NCBI RefSeq assembly: GCF_014841215.1
Contig: NZ_JACYTR010000053.1
Span: 1-33,624 of the forward strand
From: Pseudomarimonas arenosa
Lineage (GTDB): Bacteria; Pseudomonadota; Gammaproteobacteria; Xanthomonadales; Xanthomonadaceae
DNA length: 33,624 nt
Direction of reading: 5' to 3'
Shown here piece after piece: positions 25,914-33,624 of this stretch; positions within the stretch are counted from its first letter, which is position 1; each line of letters begins with the position of its first letter. A model generated the notes under the pieces. It saw only the letters and a list, made by a program, of their open reading frames with translations, was not told the origin of the DNA and ran no database searches. The position numbers and the translations under genes were made by a program.

Positions 25914-28900
25914 TCAGCGCGCAAGCGCGGTCAAGCCCGATGCGTGCTGGCGCAGAAACTCCAGGCAGTCGACCTCGCTCAGCGGGCGCGCCAGCCAGTA
26001 ACCCTGAATCTCATCGCAGCCATGATGTCGCAGGAAGGTCAGCTGCTCTTCCGATTCGACGCCCTCGGCTACCACCTTCAGATCGAGCGTGTGGGCCATA
26101 TTGATCACCGTGGCGGTGATCGCTTCATCGTCCGGGTCGCGGGTCAGGTCGCCGACGAACTCCTTGTCGATCTTCAAGGTATCGATTGGCAGGCGCTTCA
26201 GGTACACCAGGGACGAATAGCCGGTGCCAAAGTCGTCGATGGCCAGCTTCACACCCATGCGGCGCAGCTGGCGCAATACGCGAATCGCCTGCTCGGCATT
26301 GGCCATCACCATGCTCTCGGTGACTTCGAGTTCCAGTCGTTGCGGCGGCAAGTCGGTGTCGCGAATGACCTGTTCGATCTGGCGCTCCAGATGACCTCGC
26401 AGGAACTGCGCCATCGAGACGTTCACCGCCATCACCAGGTCAAGATGACCCTGCTGCCGCCAGCGCGCCAGGGTGCGTGCCGCTTCCTGCAGCACCCACT
26501 CACCCAAGGGCAGGATCAGGCCGGTCTCCTCGGCCAGCGGAATGAAGCTGGCTGGCGGGACCGGGCCGAGCTCGGCGCTGTGCCAGCGCAGCAAGGCCTC
26601 CACTCCGGTCACCTGATTGCTGCGCAGACTCAACTTGGGCTGGAACATCAGGCTAAGTTCGTTGCGCTCGATGGCCTTGCGCAGGGACGACAGCATGACC
26701 ATGCGGCGACGGGTATCGGCATCCAGCGACTCGTCGTACACCTGCCAGTTGTTGCGCCCCTTGTCCTTGGCCGCATACATCGCAGTATCGGCAAATTTGA
26801 GCAGATCAGCCGGCACCTGACCGTGCTCGGGGAACAGCGCTATGCCGATCGAAGGCGAGATGATCACCTCGCCACGCGATTCCAGATCCAGCGGCTCGGC
26901 AAAGGTCTGGATGATCCGCGCCGCCATGTGCTCGGCGGCGGAACGATCGGATAAGTCCTCCAGTACCACGGTAAACTCGTCACCGCCAAGACGGGCGACC
27001 GTATCACTTTCGCGCACGGTTGAGAGCAACCGTACCGCCGCTGATTTCAGCAGCCGGTCACCGGCCGCATGACCCAGCGAGTCGTTGACATCCTTGAAGC
27101 GGTCCAGGTCGATGAACAACACACCAATCTTGGTGTGATTGCGCCGCGCGCGCACCACCGCCCGGGCCAGGCGCTCGGACAACAGAGTGCGGTTCGGCAG
27201 GCCGGTCAGGGTGTCGTAGCTGGCCAGATAACGCAGCTCCTGCTCGGCGCGACGCTTCTCGGTGACATCCGACAACACCACCACGTAGTGGGTGCGTTGA
27301 CCACGGGCATCGCGCACTTCGGCCAGCTCCAGCCAGGCCAGGAATTCCACGCCGTCCTTGCGTCGCTGCCACAACTCGCCCTTCCACTTGCCGGTGCGTT
27401 CGGCGCTGGCCCGCAGCCTTGAGTAGAACTCCGGTTGCTGCTGCTCGGAATCGAGCAAGGAAGCCGAGCGCCCCTCCACCTCGTCCAGCTCATAGCCGGT
27501 GATGCGGGTAAAGGCTGGATTGATCGACACGAAGTGGAACTGCAGGTCGGTCACCCCGACCGCCTCACCCATGCTGCGCAGCACCTCGGAGGCAATCCGC
27601 CGCTCGCCTTCGGCTTCGCGGGTCTGGGTCACATCACGGGCCGTACCTGCCATGCGCAGCGGTCGACCGTCGCGATCGCGCTCGACCAGCTTGCCGCGCG
27701 AGCGCACCCAGATCCATTGCCCCTTGGCATTGCGGATTCGGTGCTCGGACTCGAACGCCGGTGTCTCGCCGGCGATATGCGCCTGCAGAATGCTCTGCAC
27801 CCGCGGCAGATCGTCAGGGTGCACCGCGCGCTCGCGCCATTCGTCGGTTGAAAGACTGTGCTGCTCGGGAAGACCCAGCAGCTGGTCGGCACCGATGCGG
27901 ATCAGGGAGTTGTTCGGAATATCCCAATCCCAGAATTCGTCGCCCGAGCCCCACAACGCCAGTTTCAGTCGCTCTTCGCGGGCGCGCAGCTCGCGCATCA
28001 TGGTCAGTTCCTGCTGACGCCTGCGCTGACGCGCGCGCAGCACCGCCAGCACGATGCCGATCGTGCTTAGCAGGTAGATCAGCTTGGCAACATTGCTGGC
28101 CCACCAGACCGGCTCGACGCGCAACTCCAGCCCCAGCTCATGGGCACTGACGTGACCATCAAAGTTGCTGGCGCGCACCCGCAGTCGATAGCTGCCCGCG
28201 TCCAGATTGGTGTAGACCGCGGTCGGCTCGTTGCTTGGCATGCTCCAGCCGTTATCGAAACCTTCCAACAAGTATTGGAAGCGATTGCGCTGTGGCGATG
28301 TGTAGTCAAGCGCGGCGAAGCGGAAGCGAAACACCCGCTCATCCTGCGCCACCACCCATCGTTCGATCGGCACCAGGGGGCGCAGGGTCGATTGCAGCCG
28401 GCTGGCGCTGAGCTGAGTGAATGCCAGCGGCGCATCGAAGACGCTTTCTCCGACCCGACTGGGGTCGAACAGATTCAAGCCCTTGATGCCGCCAAACAAC
28501 AACCGGCCATCATCCAGTCGAAGCTGCGCGCCGCCGTTGAACTCGAGGTCCTGCAAGCCGCCGCGCAACCCAAACGCGCGCACCGCGCGAGTGGCCGGAT
28601 CGATCCGCATCAACCCCAGATTGCTGCTCGCCCAAATCGCACCATCACGCGCCTCCAGTACGGCGTAAATGGTATTGCTGACCAGGCCGTCGCCCGTCGA
28701 CAGGCGCTCGAAACGCAGCTGGTCGGCGGCGAGATCATCGCTGGTCACCGCCACCCCGCTATGGGTTGCCACCCAGAGGCGCCCATCGCTGGCTTCTTCA
28801 ACCCCGCGCACCAAGGTACCGATCACCGAGTCCGGCCGATTGGCGTCATAGTCGAACTGCGTGATGCGATCGCTGTCCGGGTCAATGCGGTTCAGGCCAC

Positions 28901-30500
28901 TCAGGGTGGACACCCAGATCTGGCCGCGTCGATCCTGGTAGATGTGATTGATCAGATTGTGGCTGAGGCCGCCAGACTCACCGTCGCCTTGCTGGTAGAA
29001 GCGCCATTCGCCGGAGGGCAGCAGACGTGCCACGCCGGAGGCATAGCTGCCGAACCACAGGCTGCCATCGCGGCTGCGCAGGGAATAACGCAGCACTTCG
29101 CCGAACGGCCGGCCCTGCGGATCGGCCGGTATCAGCCGCCACTGCGCGCGACCCTGCTCGGGATCGAGCAGGTACAGGCCCTGATCGGTGCTGACCCAGA
29201 TCTGGCTGCCTTCCGCGCGCGACAGACCGAGCACACGGATGCCGCGGCCCTGCGCTGCCGGCGGGCGGGCCTGATTGATGGCCTCAATGAAATTCTCAAA
29301 CTGCCCGGTGTGCAGGTCTAGACGCTTCAGCCCCTGCCGTTCGGCGCCGACCCAGACATGCCGCTGATCGATCTGCAGCAGCACACGGATGTTATTGCTG
29401 CCGCGCAGATCAAAGCGCCGATCCAGATCGAGCATCAGGGTAAAGCGCGCGCCGTCGGCCGGACTGGTCGAGATGCCGGTGGATTCACCGCCGACCCAGA
29501 GCAAGCCACTGGGGTCGACCATCAGGCTGGCCACCGCCTGCTCGGGCAGGCCGGCCGGCAGACCCGGCACGTAGTCGATTCGATCAAGCGTGGCGCTGTC
29601 CGGCTGGTAGCGCAGCAAGCCGCCCTGCACTGGCGCCATCCACAAGCGTCCGGATTGATCGCCGCTTAGCCGGTAGATCGGCTCGAAGGGTTGTCCATCG
29701 GGTCGCAGCTGCGGTTCCAGGCTGGCTGTCTCATTGACCCTGAACAGGCCGTCGAGTCGGGCCACCCAGAGCCGCTGCTGGGCGTCGCGATGCAAGGTGA
29801 AGGCCGGCGTGTCGCCGCCCACCGCCTGGTAGCTGCCGCTGCGCCGATCAATGCGGAACAGACCGCCATCGGTGGCCGCCCATAGAAAGCCTTGAGCATC
29901 GAACTCAAGTGCGCTGGAACGCGGCATGCCGGCACGGTCGATGCGCGCCTGATTGAGCAGGCGCACAACCTCGGTGCGCTGGCCACTGAGCGGATCGACA
30001 CGTTCAATTCCCGCGCCGGTGCCGAGCCAGATCTGCCCGTCGTCTGCCACCCGGATCGATGACACCTGGTTGCGCTGCGGATCGTCGACCGCAGCGTGAT
30101 CGAGCCGGGTGATCTTGCGCGTGCGCAGATCGAGCCTGGCCAGGAAGTGAGCATTGAAGCCGATCCACAGGACATCCTGCTCGCCGAGTGCCAGGGCGGT
30201 GACAAAACTGGCCGGCAGCGAGGTCTGATCGTTGGGGTCGTGCTGAAACAGTTCGAACTGATAACCGTCGTAGCGATGCAGGCCGCCCTGGGTGGCCACC
30301 CAGACAAAGCCCTGACCATCTCTAAGCATGGCGTGCACGGTGTTCTGCGCCAGGCCCTGCTGGCTGCTGATCGACTCGAAGAAATAATCGCGACGCACCG
30401 CCTGAGCCGGACCGACCAGGCCGCAGACAGTGCACAACGCGACCAGCATGGCCGCCATGCGCTGTCGTCTCGTCTGCCCTGCCCCGCAGCCTCTCGGCAC
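25914..30500 (-). CDS. Large membrane sensor: beta-propeller/Y_Y_Y, PAS-PAS, GGDEF and EAL
   Basis: This 1528-residue protein senses an extracytoplasmic signal and makes or degrades c-di-GMP. A signal peptide (cleavage near AQA, residue 34) precedes about 650 residues of ligand-binding propeller repeats (D-G-x-x-W-V/I-A-T-x-x-G-L type) and a Y_Y_Y domain (about 710-790). A transmembrane helix follows (about 803-823), then two PAS domains (about 840-960 and 970-1085). The GGDEF domain has an intact GGDEF (1172-1176) and the inhibitory-site motif RESD five residues before R-L. The EAL domain has EALLRW (from 1301), LELEVTES, DDFGTGYSS and VVAEGVES. Both catalytic sites look active. The GTG at 30500 has GGAGG a few bases upstream; ATGs at 30458 and 30449 are alternatives. 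It may share the divergent region with the UPF0149 gene. Confidence 0.93.
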   Translation of the reverse strand: MPRGCGAGQTRRQRMAAMLVALCTVCGLVGPAQAVRRDYFFESISSQQGLAQNTVHAMLRDGQGFVWVATQGGLHRYDGYQFELFQHDPNDQTSLPASFVTALALGEQDVLWIGFNAHFLARLDLRTRKITRLDHAAVDDPQRNQVSSIRVADDGQIWLGTGAGIERVDPLSGQRTEVVRLLNQARIDRAGMPRSSALEFDAQGFLWAATDGGLFRIDRRSGSYQAVGGDTPAFTLHRDAQQRLWVARLDGLFRVNETASLEPQLRPDGQPFEPIYRLSGDQSGRLWMAPVQGGLLRYQPDSATLDRIDYVPGLPAGLPEQAVASLMVDPSGLLWVGGESTGISTSPADGARFTLMLDLDRRFDLRGSNNIRVLLQIDQRHVWVGAERQGLKRLDLHTGQFENFIEAINQARPPAAQGRGIRVLGLSRAEGSQIWVSTDQGLYLLDPEQGRAQWRLIPADPQGRPFGEVLRYSLRSRDGSLWFGSYASGVARLLPSGEWRFYQQGDGESGGLSHNLINHIYQDRRGQIWVSTLSGLNRIDPDSDRITQFDYDANRPDSVIGTLVRGVEEASDGRLWVATHSGVAVTSDDLAADQLRFERLSTGDGLVSNTIYAVLEARDGAIWASSNLGLMRIDPATRAVRAFGLRGGLQDLEFNGGAQLRLDDGRLLFGGIKGLNLFDPSRVGESVFDAPLAFTQLSASRLQSTLRPLVPIERWVVAQDERVFRFRFAALDYTSPQRNRFQYLLEGFDNGWSMPSNEPTAVYTNLDAGSYRLRVRASNFDGHVSAHELGLELRVEPVWWASNVAKLIYLLSTIGIVLAVLRARQRRRQQELTMMRELRAREERLKLALWGSGDEFWDWDIPNNSLIRIGADQLLGLPEQHSLSTDEWRERAVHPDDLPRVQSILQAHIAGETPAFESEHRIRNAKGQWIWVRSRGKLVERDRDGRPLRMAGTARDVTQTREAEGERRIASEVLRSMGEAVGVTDLQFHFVSINPAFTRITGYELDEVEGRSASLLDSEQQQPEFYSRLRASAERTGKWKGELWQRRKDGVEFLAWLELAEVRDARGQRTHYVVVLSDVTEKRRAEQELRYLASYDTLTGLPNRTLLSERLARAVVRARRNHTKIGVLFIDLDRFKDVNDSLGHAAGDRLLKSAAVRLLSTVRESDTVARLGGDEFTVVLEDLSDRSAAEHMAARIIQTFAEPLDLESRGEVIISPSIGIALFPEHGQVPADLLKFADTAMYAAKDKGRNNWQVYDESLDADTRRRMVMLSSLRKAIERNELSLMFQPKLSLRSNQVTGVEALLRWHSAELGPVPPASFIPLAEETGLILPLGEWVLQEAARTLARWRQQGHLDLVMAVNVSMAQFLRGHLERQIEQVIRDTDLPPQRLELEVTESMVMANAEQAIRVLRQLRRMGVKLAIDDFGTGYSSLVYLKRLPIDTLKIDKEFVGDLTRDPDDEAITATVINMAHTLDLKVVAEGVESEEQLTFLRHHGCDEIQGYWLARPLSEVDCLEFLRQHASGLTALAR

Positions 30501-30669
30501 AACTCCTCCCGGCCCAAGCACGAGCGCCACCACCGGCCCGGAATCGTGTCAGGGCGCGCCCGCGTCGAGTGTAGAGCCTGCCGGGCGCCGGGCCTAGCAT
30601 CACTGCAGTCGGCAGGCTTGGGCGGCACAGCGGTTACCATGTACGGCATTCCAAGAACGGACTTCAACT

Positions 30670-31215
30670 GTGGCTGGCCAACTGCCTACTCATAGCGCCC
30701 TCGATCAACTTCTGCGCGGCCTGCAGCTGGGCGTCGACCCGTCTGAGCTGCATGGCGCGCTGTGCGGCTTTCTCTGCGCCGGCGGCGAAGCCAGCGAACA
30801 TGGCTGGTTGGAACAGCTCGCCCTGCAGGCCGACCGCAAGGACCACGAAGTTGAAATGCTGCTCGATCTGTTTCGTGTCAGTGCCGCCCAGCTGCTGGAT
30901 CCGCAGTTCGGTTTCGAACTGCTACTACCCGAAGATGAACGTCCACTGCGCGATCGGGTCGACGCGGTGATCACCTGGGCTCGCGGATTCCTCGGCGGTT
31001 TCGGTCTGGCCGCCGGTGCCCGACCGGCGCTATCGGCCGAGGGCGACGAGGCGCTGCGCGATATCGGCCGCATCGCCGAAGCCGCGCCGAGCTGCGACGA
31101 CCCGGACAGCGATGACGAATCCCTGGCCGAGATCGTCGAGTTCCTGCGCGTGGCGGCGATGCTGCTGATGAGCGACCGACCGGAGCATCCGGGCGGCAGT
31201 CAGAGCGTGCACTGA
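30670..31215 (+). CDS. UPF0149 family protein (YgfB/YecA-like)
   Basis: The 181-residue protein has the all-helical UPF0149 form: L-H-G-A-L-C-G-F-L-C-A-G near residues 28-39, the W-A-R-G-F-L-G-G-F-G-L motif near 103-113 and an acidic loop D-D-P-D-S-D-D-E before the final helices. Its biochemical role is not firmly known. In E. coli ygfB precedes pepP, as here, although a 357-base gap separates them in this genome. The start is a GTG at 30670. It is divergent from the large GGDEF/EAL sensor, and the 169 bases between them hold GC-rich sequence with no clear promoter. Confidence 0.92.
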   Translation: MAGQLPTHSALDQLLRGLQLGVDPSELHGALCGFLCAGGEASEHGWLEQLALQADRKDHEVEMLLDLFRVSAAQLLDPQFGFELLLPEDERPLRDRVDAVITWARGFLGGFGLAAGARPALSAEGDEALRDIGRIAEAAPSCDDPDSDDESLAEIVEFLRVAAMLLMSDRPEHPGGSQSVH

Positions 31216-31350
31216 TCACCGAGGACTTTACGCCGAGTGCAAGGCCCACTTGCACGAGAAGCAACCGCAATCGATCAGTGCTTCAGCGCGCGGCTCTCGA
31301 CCCTACATCGGCGCCCCCTCATGAAATATCCGGGCTAACTCGGCGCGTCT

Positions 31351-31470
31351 GAAAAGTTCAGGATGGACTTGTTCAGAACTTCCCTATAGACCCTCACTAC
31401 GCGCCGGGGGCTGTTTGCCCCTCCCCTTGCGGCGCGCAGCGCCGGAGGGGGAGGTTGGGAGGGGGTCTGA
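31351..31470. repeat. Intergenic repeat-like segment between UPF0149 gene and pepP
   Basis: The 357-base gap 31216-31572 holds no credible gene. Inside it AAGTTC (31354-31359) and GAACTT (31376-31381) form a small inverted repeat. It is followed by a C/G-rich block with runs of CCCCTCCCC and GGAGGGGGAGG in inverted relation around a GCGGCGCGCAGCGCC core (31415-31452). The block shares ACGCGCCGGGGGCTGT (31399-31414) with the element at 9021-9035, which has one base fewer. The composition differs from the flanking genes. It is most likely a dispersed, hairpin-forming repeat. Confidence 0.5.
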
Positions 31471-31572
31471 CTGACCACAGAAAACGTCGATGGCGACGTA
31501 CCCCTGCAGCCTGAATTCAAACCGCTTATCCTTGGCGACAGCGCCCTCCGCAACACAACGATCCACTCTGCC

Positions 31573-32892
31573 ATGATCAAGAACACCGAATACGCCAAGC
31601 GTCGTCGCCTGCTGATGCGGCAGGCTGGAGAGGACAGCATCCTGATTCTGCCGGCGGCACCGGAACGGGTACGCAGTCGTGACACGCATTACCCGTATCG
31701 CCAGGACAGCGACTTGCTCTATCTGAGCGGCTTTGCCGAACCCGAGTCGGTGCTGGTGCTGGTGCCGGGACGCAAGCATGGCGAAGTCTTGCTGTTCTGC
31801 CGCGAGCGCAACGCTGAGCGCGAGACCTGGGATGGTCCGCGACTGGGGCCAGCACGAGCACCGGGGGTGCTGGGGTTGGATGATGCCTACGATATCGCCG
31901 ATATCGACGACATCCTGCCCGGCCTGCTGGAAGGTCGCAGCAAGGTCTACTACCACTTCGGCCGCGACGCCGATTTCGACCTCAAGTTGATCGGCTGGGT
32001 CAACCGGGTGCGGGCACTGATCCGCCAGGGCGCGCGGCCGCCGCATGAGTTCCTCGAGCTCGGCCATCTGCTCAATGAGCAGCGCCTGTTCAAGAGCCGC
32101 GACGAGCTGAAGGCGATGCAGCGCGCTGCCGATATCGCCGTCGAGGGCCATTGCCAGGTGATGCGCGCCTGTCGCCCAGGCCTGTTCGAATACAGTATCG
32201 ATGCCGAGCTGAGCTATGTGTTCAGACGACATGATGCCCAGCATGCTTATGAGCCGATCGTTGCCGCCGGCAACAACGCCTGCGTGCTGCACTATCGCGA
32301 CAACAAGGCAGCACTGCACGATGGCGACCTGCTGCTGATCGATGCCGGCGCCGAGTGGCAGGGCTATGCCTCCGACATTACCCGCACCATCCCGATCAAT
32401 GGCCGCTTCAGCGCCGCGCAACGCGCGATCTATGAGCTGGTACTGGAGGCACAGGCCGCAGCGATTGCCGCGGTGCGTCCGGGCGCACACTGGGATGCGC
32501 CACACATGGCAGCAGTGGAAGTGCTGGCCGAGGGCATGTTGTCCCTGGGCCTGCTGAAGGGCACGCTGAAGCAGGTGCTGAAGAAGGAACAGTACAAGCC
32601 GTTCTACATGCATCGCACCGGCCACTGGATCGGCCTCGACGTGCACGACGTCGGCGACTATCGCATCGATCAGCAGCCGCGCATTCTGGAACCGGGCATG
32701 GTGCTCACCGTCGAGCCGGGCCTCTATCTCGATGCCAACAACAAGCAGGCACCGAGCAAGTACCGCGGCATTGGGGTGAGAATCGAAGACGATGTGGTGG
32801 TCACCGAAGGCGGCTGTCGAGTGTTGACCGAGGCGGCACCGAAGGCCATCGACGCCGTCGAGGACTGGATGCAGCGCAGTCGCGCCGCCTGA
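31573..32892 (+). CDS. pepP: Xaa-Pro aminopeptidase (aminopeptidase P II)
   Basis: PepP removes the N-terminal residue from peptides whose second residue is proline, using two manganese ions. The 439-residue length is close to E. coli PepP (441). The N-terminal creatinase-like domain (to about 170) is followed by the pita-bread metallopeptidase domain. All five metal ligands are recognisable: Asp257 (L-I-D-A-G), Asp268 (S-D-I-T-R), His351 (G-H-W-I-G-L-D-V-H-D), Glu381 (V-E-P-G-L-Y) and Glu405 (V-R-I-E-D-D). The gene follows the UPF0149 gene as in E. coli, but the ubiH-type gene expected next is absent; an ExbD gene follows instead. Confidence 0.97.
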   Translation: MIKNTEYAKRRRLLMRQAGEDSILILPAAPERVRSRDTHYPYRQDSDLLYLSGFAEPESVLVLVPGRKHGEVLLFCRERNAERETWDGPRLGPARAPGVLGLDDAYDIADIDDILPGLLEGRSKVYYHFGRDADFDLKLIGWVNRVRALIRQGARPPHEFLELGHLLNEQRLFKSRDELKAMQRAADIAVEGHCQVMRACRPGLFEYSIDAELSYVFRRHDAQHAYEPIVAAGNNACVLHYRDNKAALHDGDLLLIDAGAEWQGYASDITRTIPINGRFSAAQRAIYELVLEAQAAAIAAVRPGAHWDAPHMAAVEVLAEGMLSLGLLKGTLKQVLKKEQYKPFYMHRTGHWIGLDVHDVGDYRIDQQPRILEPGMVLTVEPGLYLDANNKQAPSKYRGIGVRIEDDVVVTEGGCRVLTEAAPKAIDAVEDWMQRSRAA

Positions 32893-33105
32893 GCGTGCTT
32901 CAAATGAGCAGTGACTGAACTCGTGCCATCGCCGCCGCCGACGGGCAAAACCGCCAACTGCCACGCGCCCTGTAGGCAAAGGCCGTACCGGCGCCCCAAC
33001 GCAGGCTGAACCGCGCGATGCAACCCGCTGTTCAGAACGGCCAATGCCTGGGCACAGTCAGGCCACGCAGGGAGGCGCACCTTTCAACTGACTGGGGAGC
33101 ACGAT

Positions 33106-33495
33106 ATGGCGTTTTCGCAAGCTGCTGGTAACCGCTCGGCCGTGGCCGACATCAACATCACCCCCTTGGTCGATGTGATGCTGGTCTTGCTGGTGATCTT
33201 TATGGTTGCCATTCCTGTCATCGAACGCCCAATGTCGATGACCGTGGCGCCGGGCCCGGAGCCCAGCGTCAGCGCCGAACCGATCGAACTACGGGTCAAT
33301 GCCGAGGGCCAATTCGTGTTTGCCGGCCAAACCTGGGATCGCGCATCGCTGCAAGGCTTGCTGACCCTGGAGTCGAGCCGCAGCCCACAGCCGGCGGTGC
33401 ACCTGATCGCCGATCAGGAAGCGCCCTATCACCGAGTCACCGAAGCCCTGAATCTGGCCCGCTCCAGTGGCCTGACACAGGTGGGCATGCCCTAG
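33106..33495 (+). CDS. Biopolymer transporter ExbD/TolR family protein
   Basis: A 129-residue inner-membrane protein: short cytoplasmic N-terminus, one transmembrane helix (about 21-40) and a periplasmic domain. The signature D-I-N-I-T-P-L-V-D-V-M-L-V-L-L-V-I-F-M-V contains the proton-coupling Asp23. ExbD works with ExbB (or TolR with TolQ) to power TonB-dependent transport or cell-envelope events. No exbB/tolQ or tonB partner lies in the window. GGGGAG stands about seven bases before the ATG at 33106. The 213 bases between pepP and this gene hold no other recognisable feature. The gene stops six bases before the IS-like end at the right edge. Confidence 0.93.
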   Translation: MAFSQAAGNRSAVADINITPLVDVMLVLLVIFMVAIPVIERPMSMTVAPGPEPSVSAEPIELRVNAEGQFVFAGQTWDRASLQGLLTLESSRSPQPAVHLIADQEAPYHRVTEALNLARSSGLTQVGMP

Positions 33496-33501
33496 CCTAG
33501 C

Positions 33502-33624
33502 TAGCAGCCTGTCGGACTTCGTCCCGCGAAACGCGATTTCGGTCGATCTTACCCAACGATCGATGGCGTCAGGTGGTTCTTCGATTCGGCAATCGGTCGG
33601 CCCTTCGCCGAATCGCTGAACGTG
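33502..33624. mobile_element. Probable end of an insertion sequence at right edge
   Basis: TAGCAGCCTG at 33502-33511 resembles, with one difference, the proposed terminal repeat TAGCAGGCTG on the minus strand at the left edge of the window. From there to the edge no plus-strand gene is visible. On the minus strand a 24-codon frame enters from the right and stops at 33549 (F-S-D-S-A-K-G-R-P-I-A-E-S ... S-I-V-G); it may be the C-terminus of a transposase, but I cannot match it to a family. The evidence is weaker than for the left end. Confidence 0.4.

Noticed and set aside
28140-29321. A 393-codon plus-strand frame opposite the large sensor gene
   Set aside because: The minus-strand propeller repeats explain the sequence; the composition (Ala, Gln, Arg, His) is that of an antisense frame.
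31384-32979. A 531-codon open frame on the minus strand opposite pepP
   Set aside because: It covers pepP and its flanks without domain or ribosome-site support. The PepP metal ligands are all present on the plus strand.

Overview
The window looks like a chromosomal segment of a high-GC gammaproteobacterium, most likely of the Xanthomonadales/Lysobacterales. The evidence is the sigma factor-DUF3619-DUF3106 trio, the gene order zapA - 6S RNA - 5-formyl-THF cyclo-ligase, the UPF0149-pepP pair, the NtrX-like regulator beside trkA and trkH, and the intergenic tandem 7-mer repeats. The genus cannot be fixed by reading alone. Almost everything is core housekeeping and regulatory DNA. Remnants that look like insertion-sequence ends lie at both extreme edges, so the window probably stops at repeat boundaries.

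Layout. Positions 1-118 hold an IS end with a transposase start. 162-1820 (minus) is an ECF-like sigma factor operon with a one-TM protein and a secreted helical-repeat protein. 1821-2282 is an AT-rich divergent region with two perfect, inverted DnaA boxes and four weaker ones. priA (plus) faces rpoH (minus), and rpoH has a CIRCE (HrcA) operator in front of it. 5704-8936 (minus) is an ftsE-ftsX-response regulator-ung operon. 9088-11775 holds a divergent gspF and NtrX-like regulator pair. 11957-16362 (plus) is the Trk potassium system, trkA followed by two tandem trkH paralogues. 16096-19329 (minus) is a lipid A-type acyltransferase followed by two PH-domain membrane proteins, the last of which runs antisense into trkH. 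dtd and rpoD follow on the plus strand, then a double cyclic-nucleotide-binding/rhodanese protein. 23280-25898 (minus) is zapB-like, zapA, 6S RNA, fau, an EVE protein and rpiA. 25914-30500 (minus) is one very large sensor joining a beta-propeller periplasmic region to PAS, GGDEF and EAL domains. A UPF0149 gene, pepP and an ExbD gene close the window before the second IS-like end.

Themes. Transcription control is strongly represented: RpoD, RpoH, an ECF-like sigma and 6S RNA lie within 25 kb, together with two response regulators whose key catalytic or phosphorylation residues have decayed. Cell division (ftsEX, zapA, zapB-like), DNA maintenance (priA, ung) and envelope functions make up most of the rest. 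The best candidates for something undescribed are the DnaA-box cluster at priA, HrcA control of rpoH, the degenerate NtrX-like AAA+ protein, the degenerate-receiver regulator co-translated with ftsX, and a small family of inverted 7-mer repeat elements.
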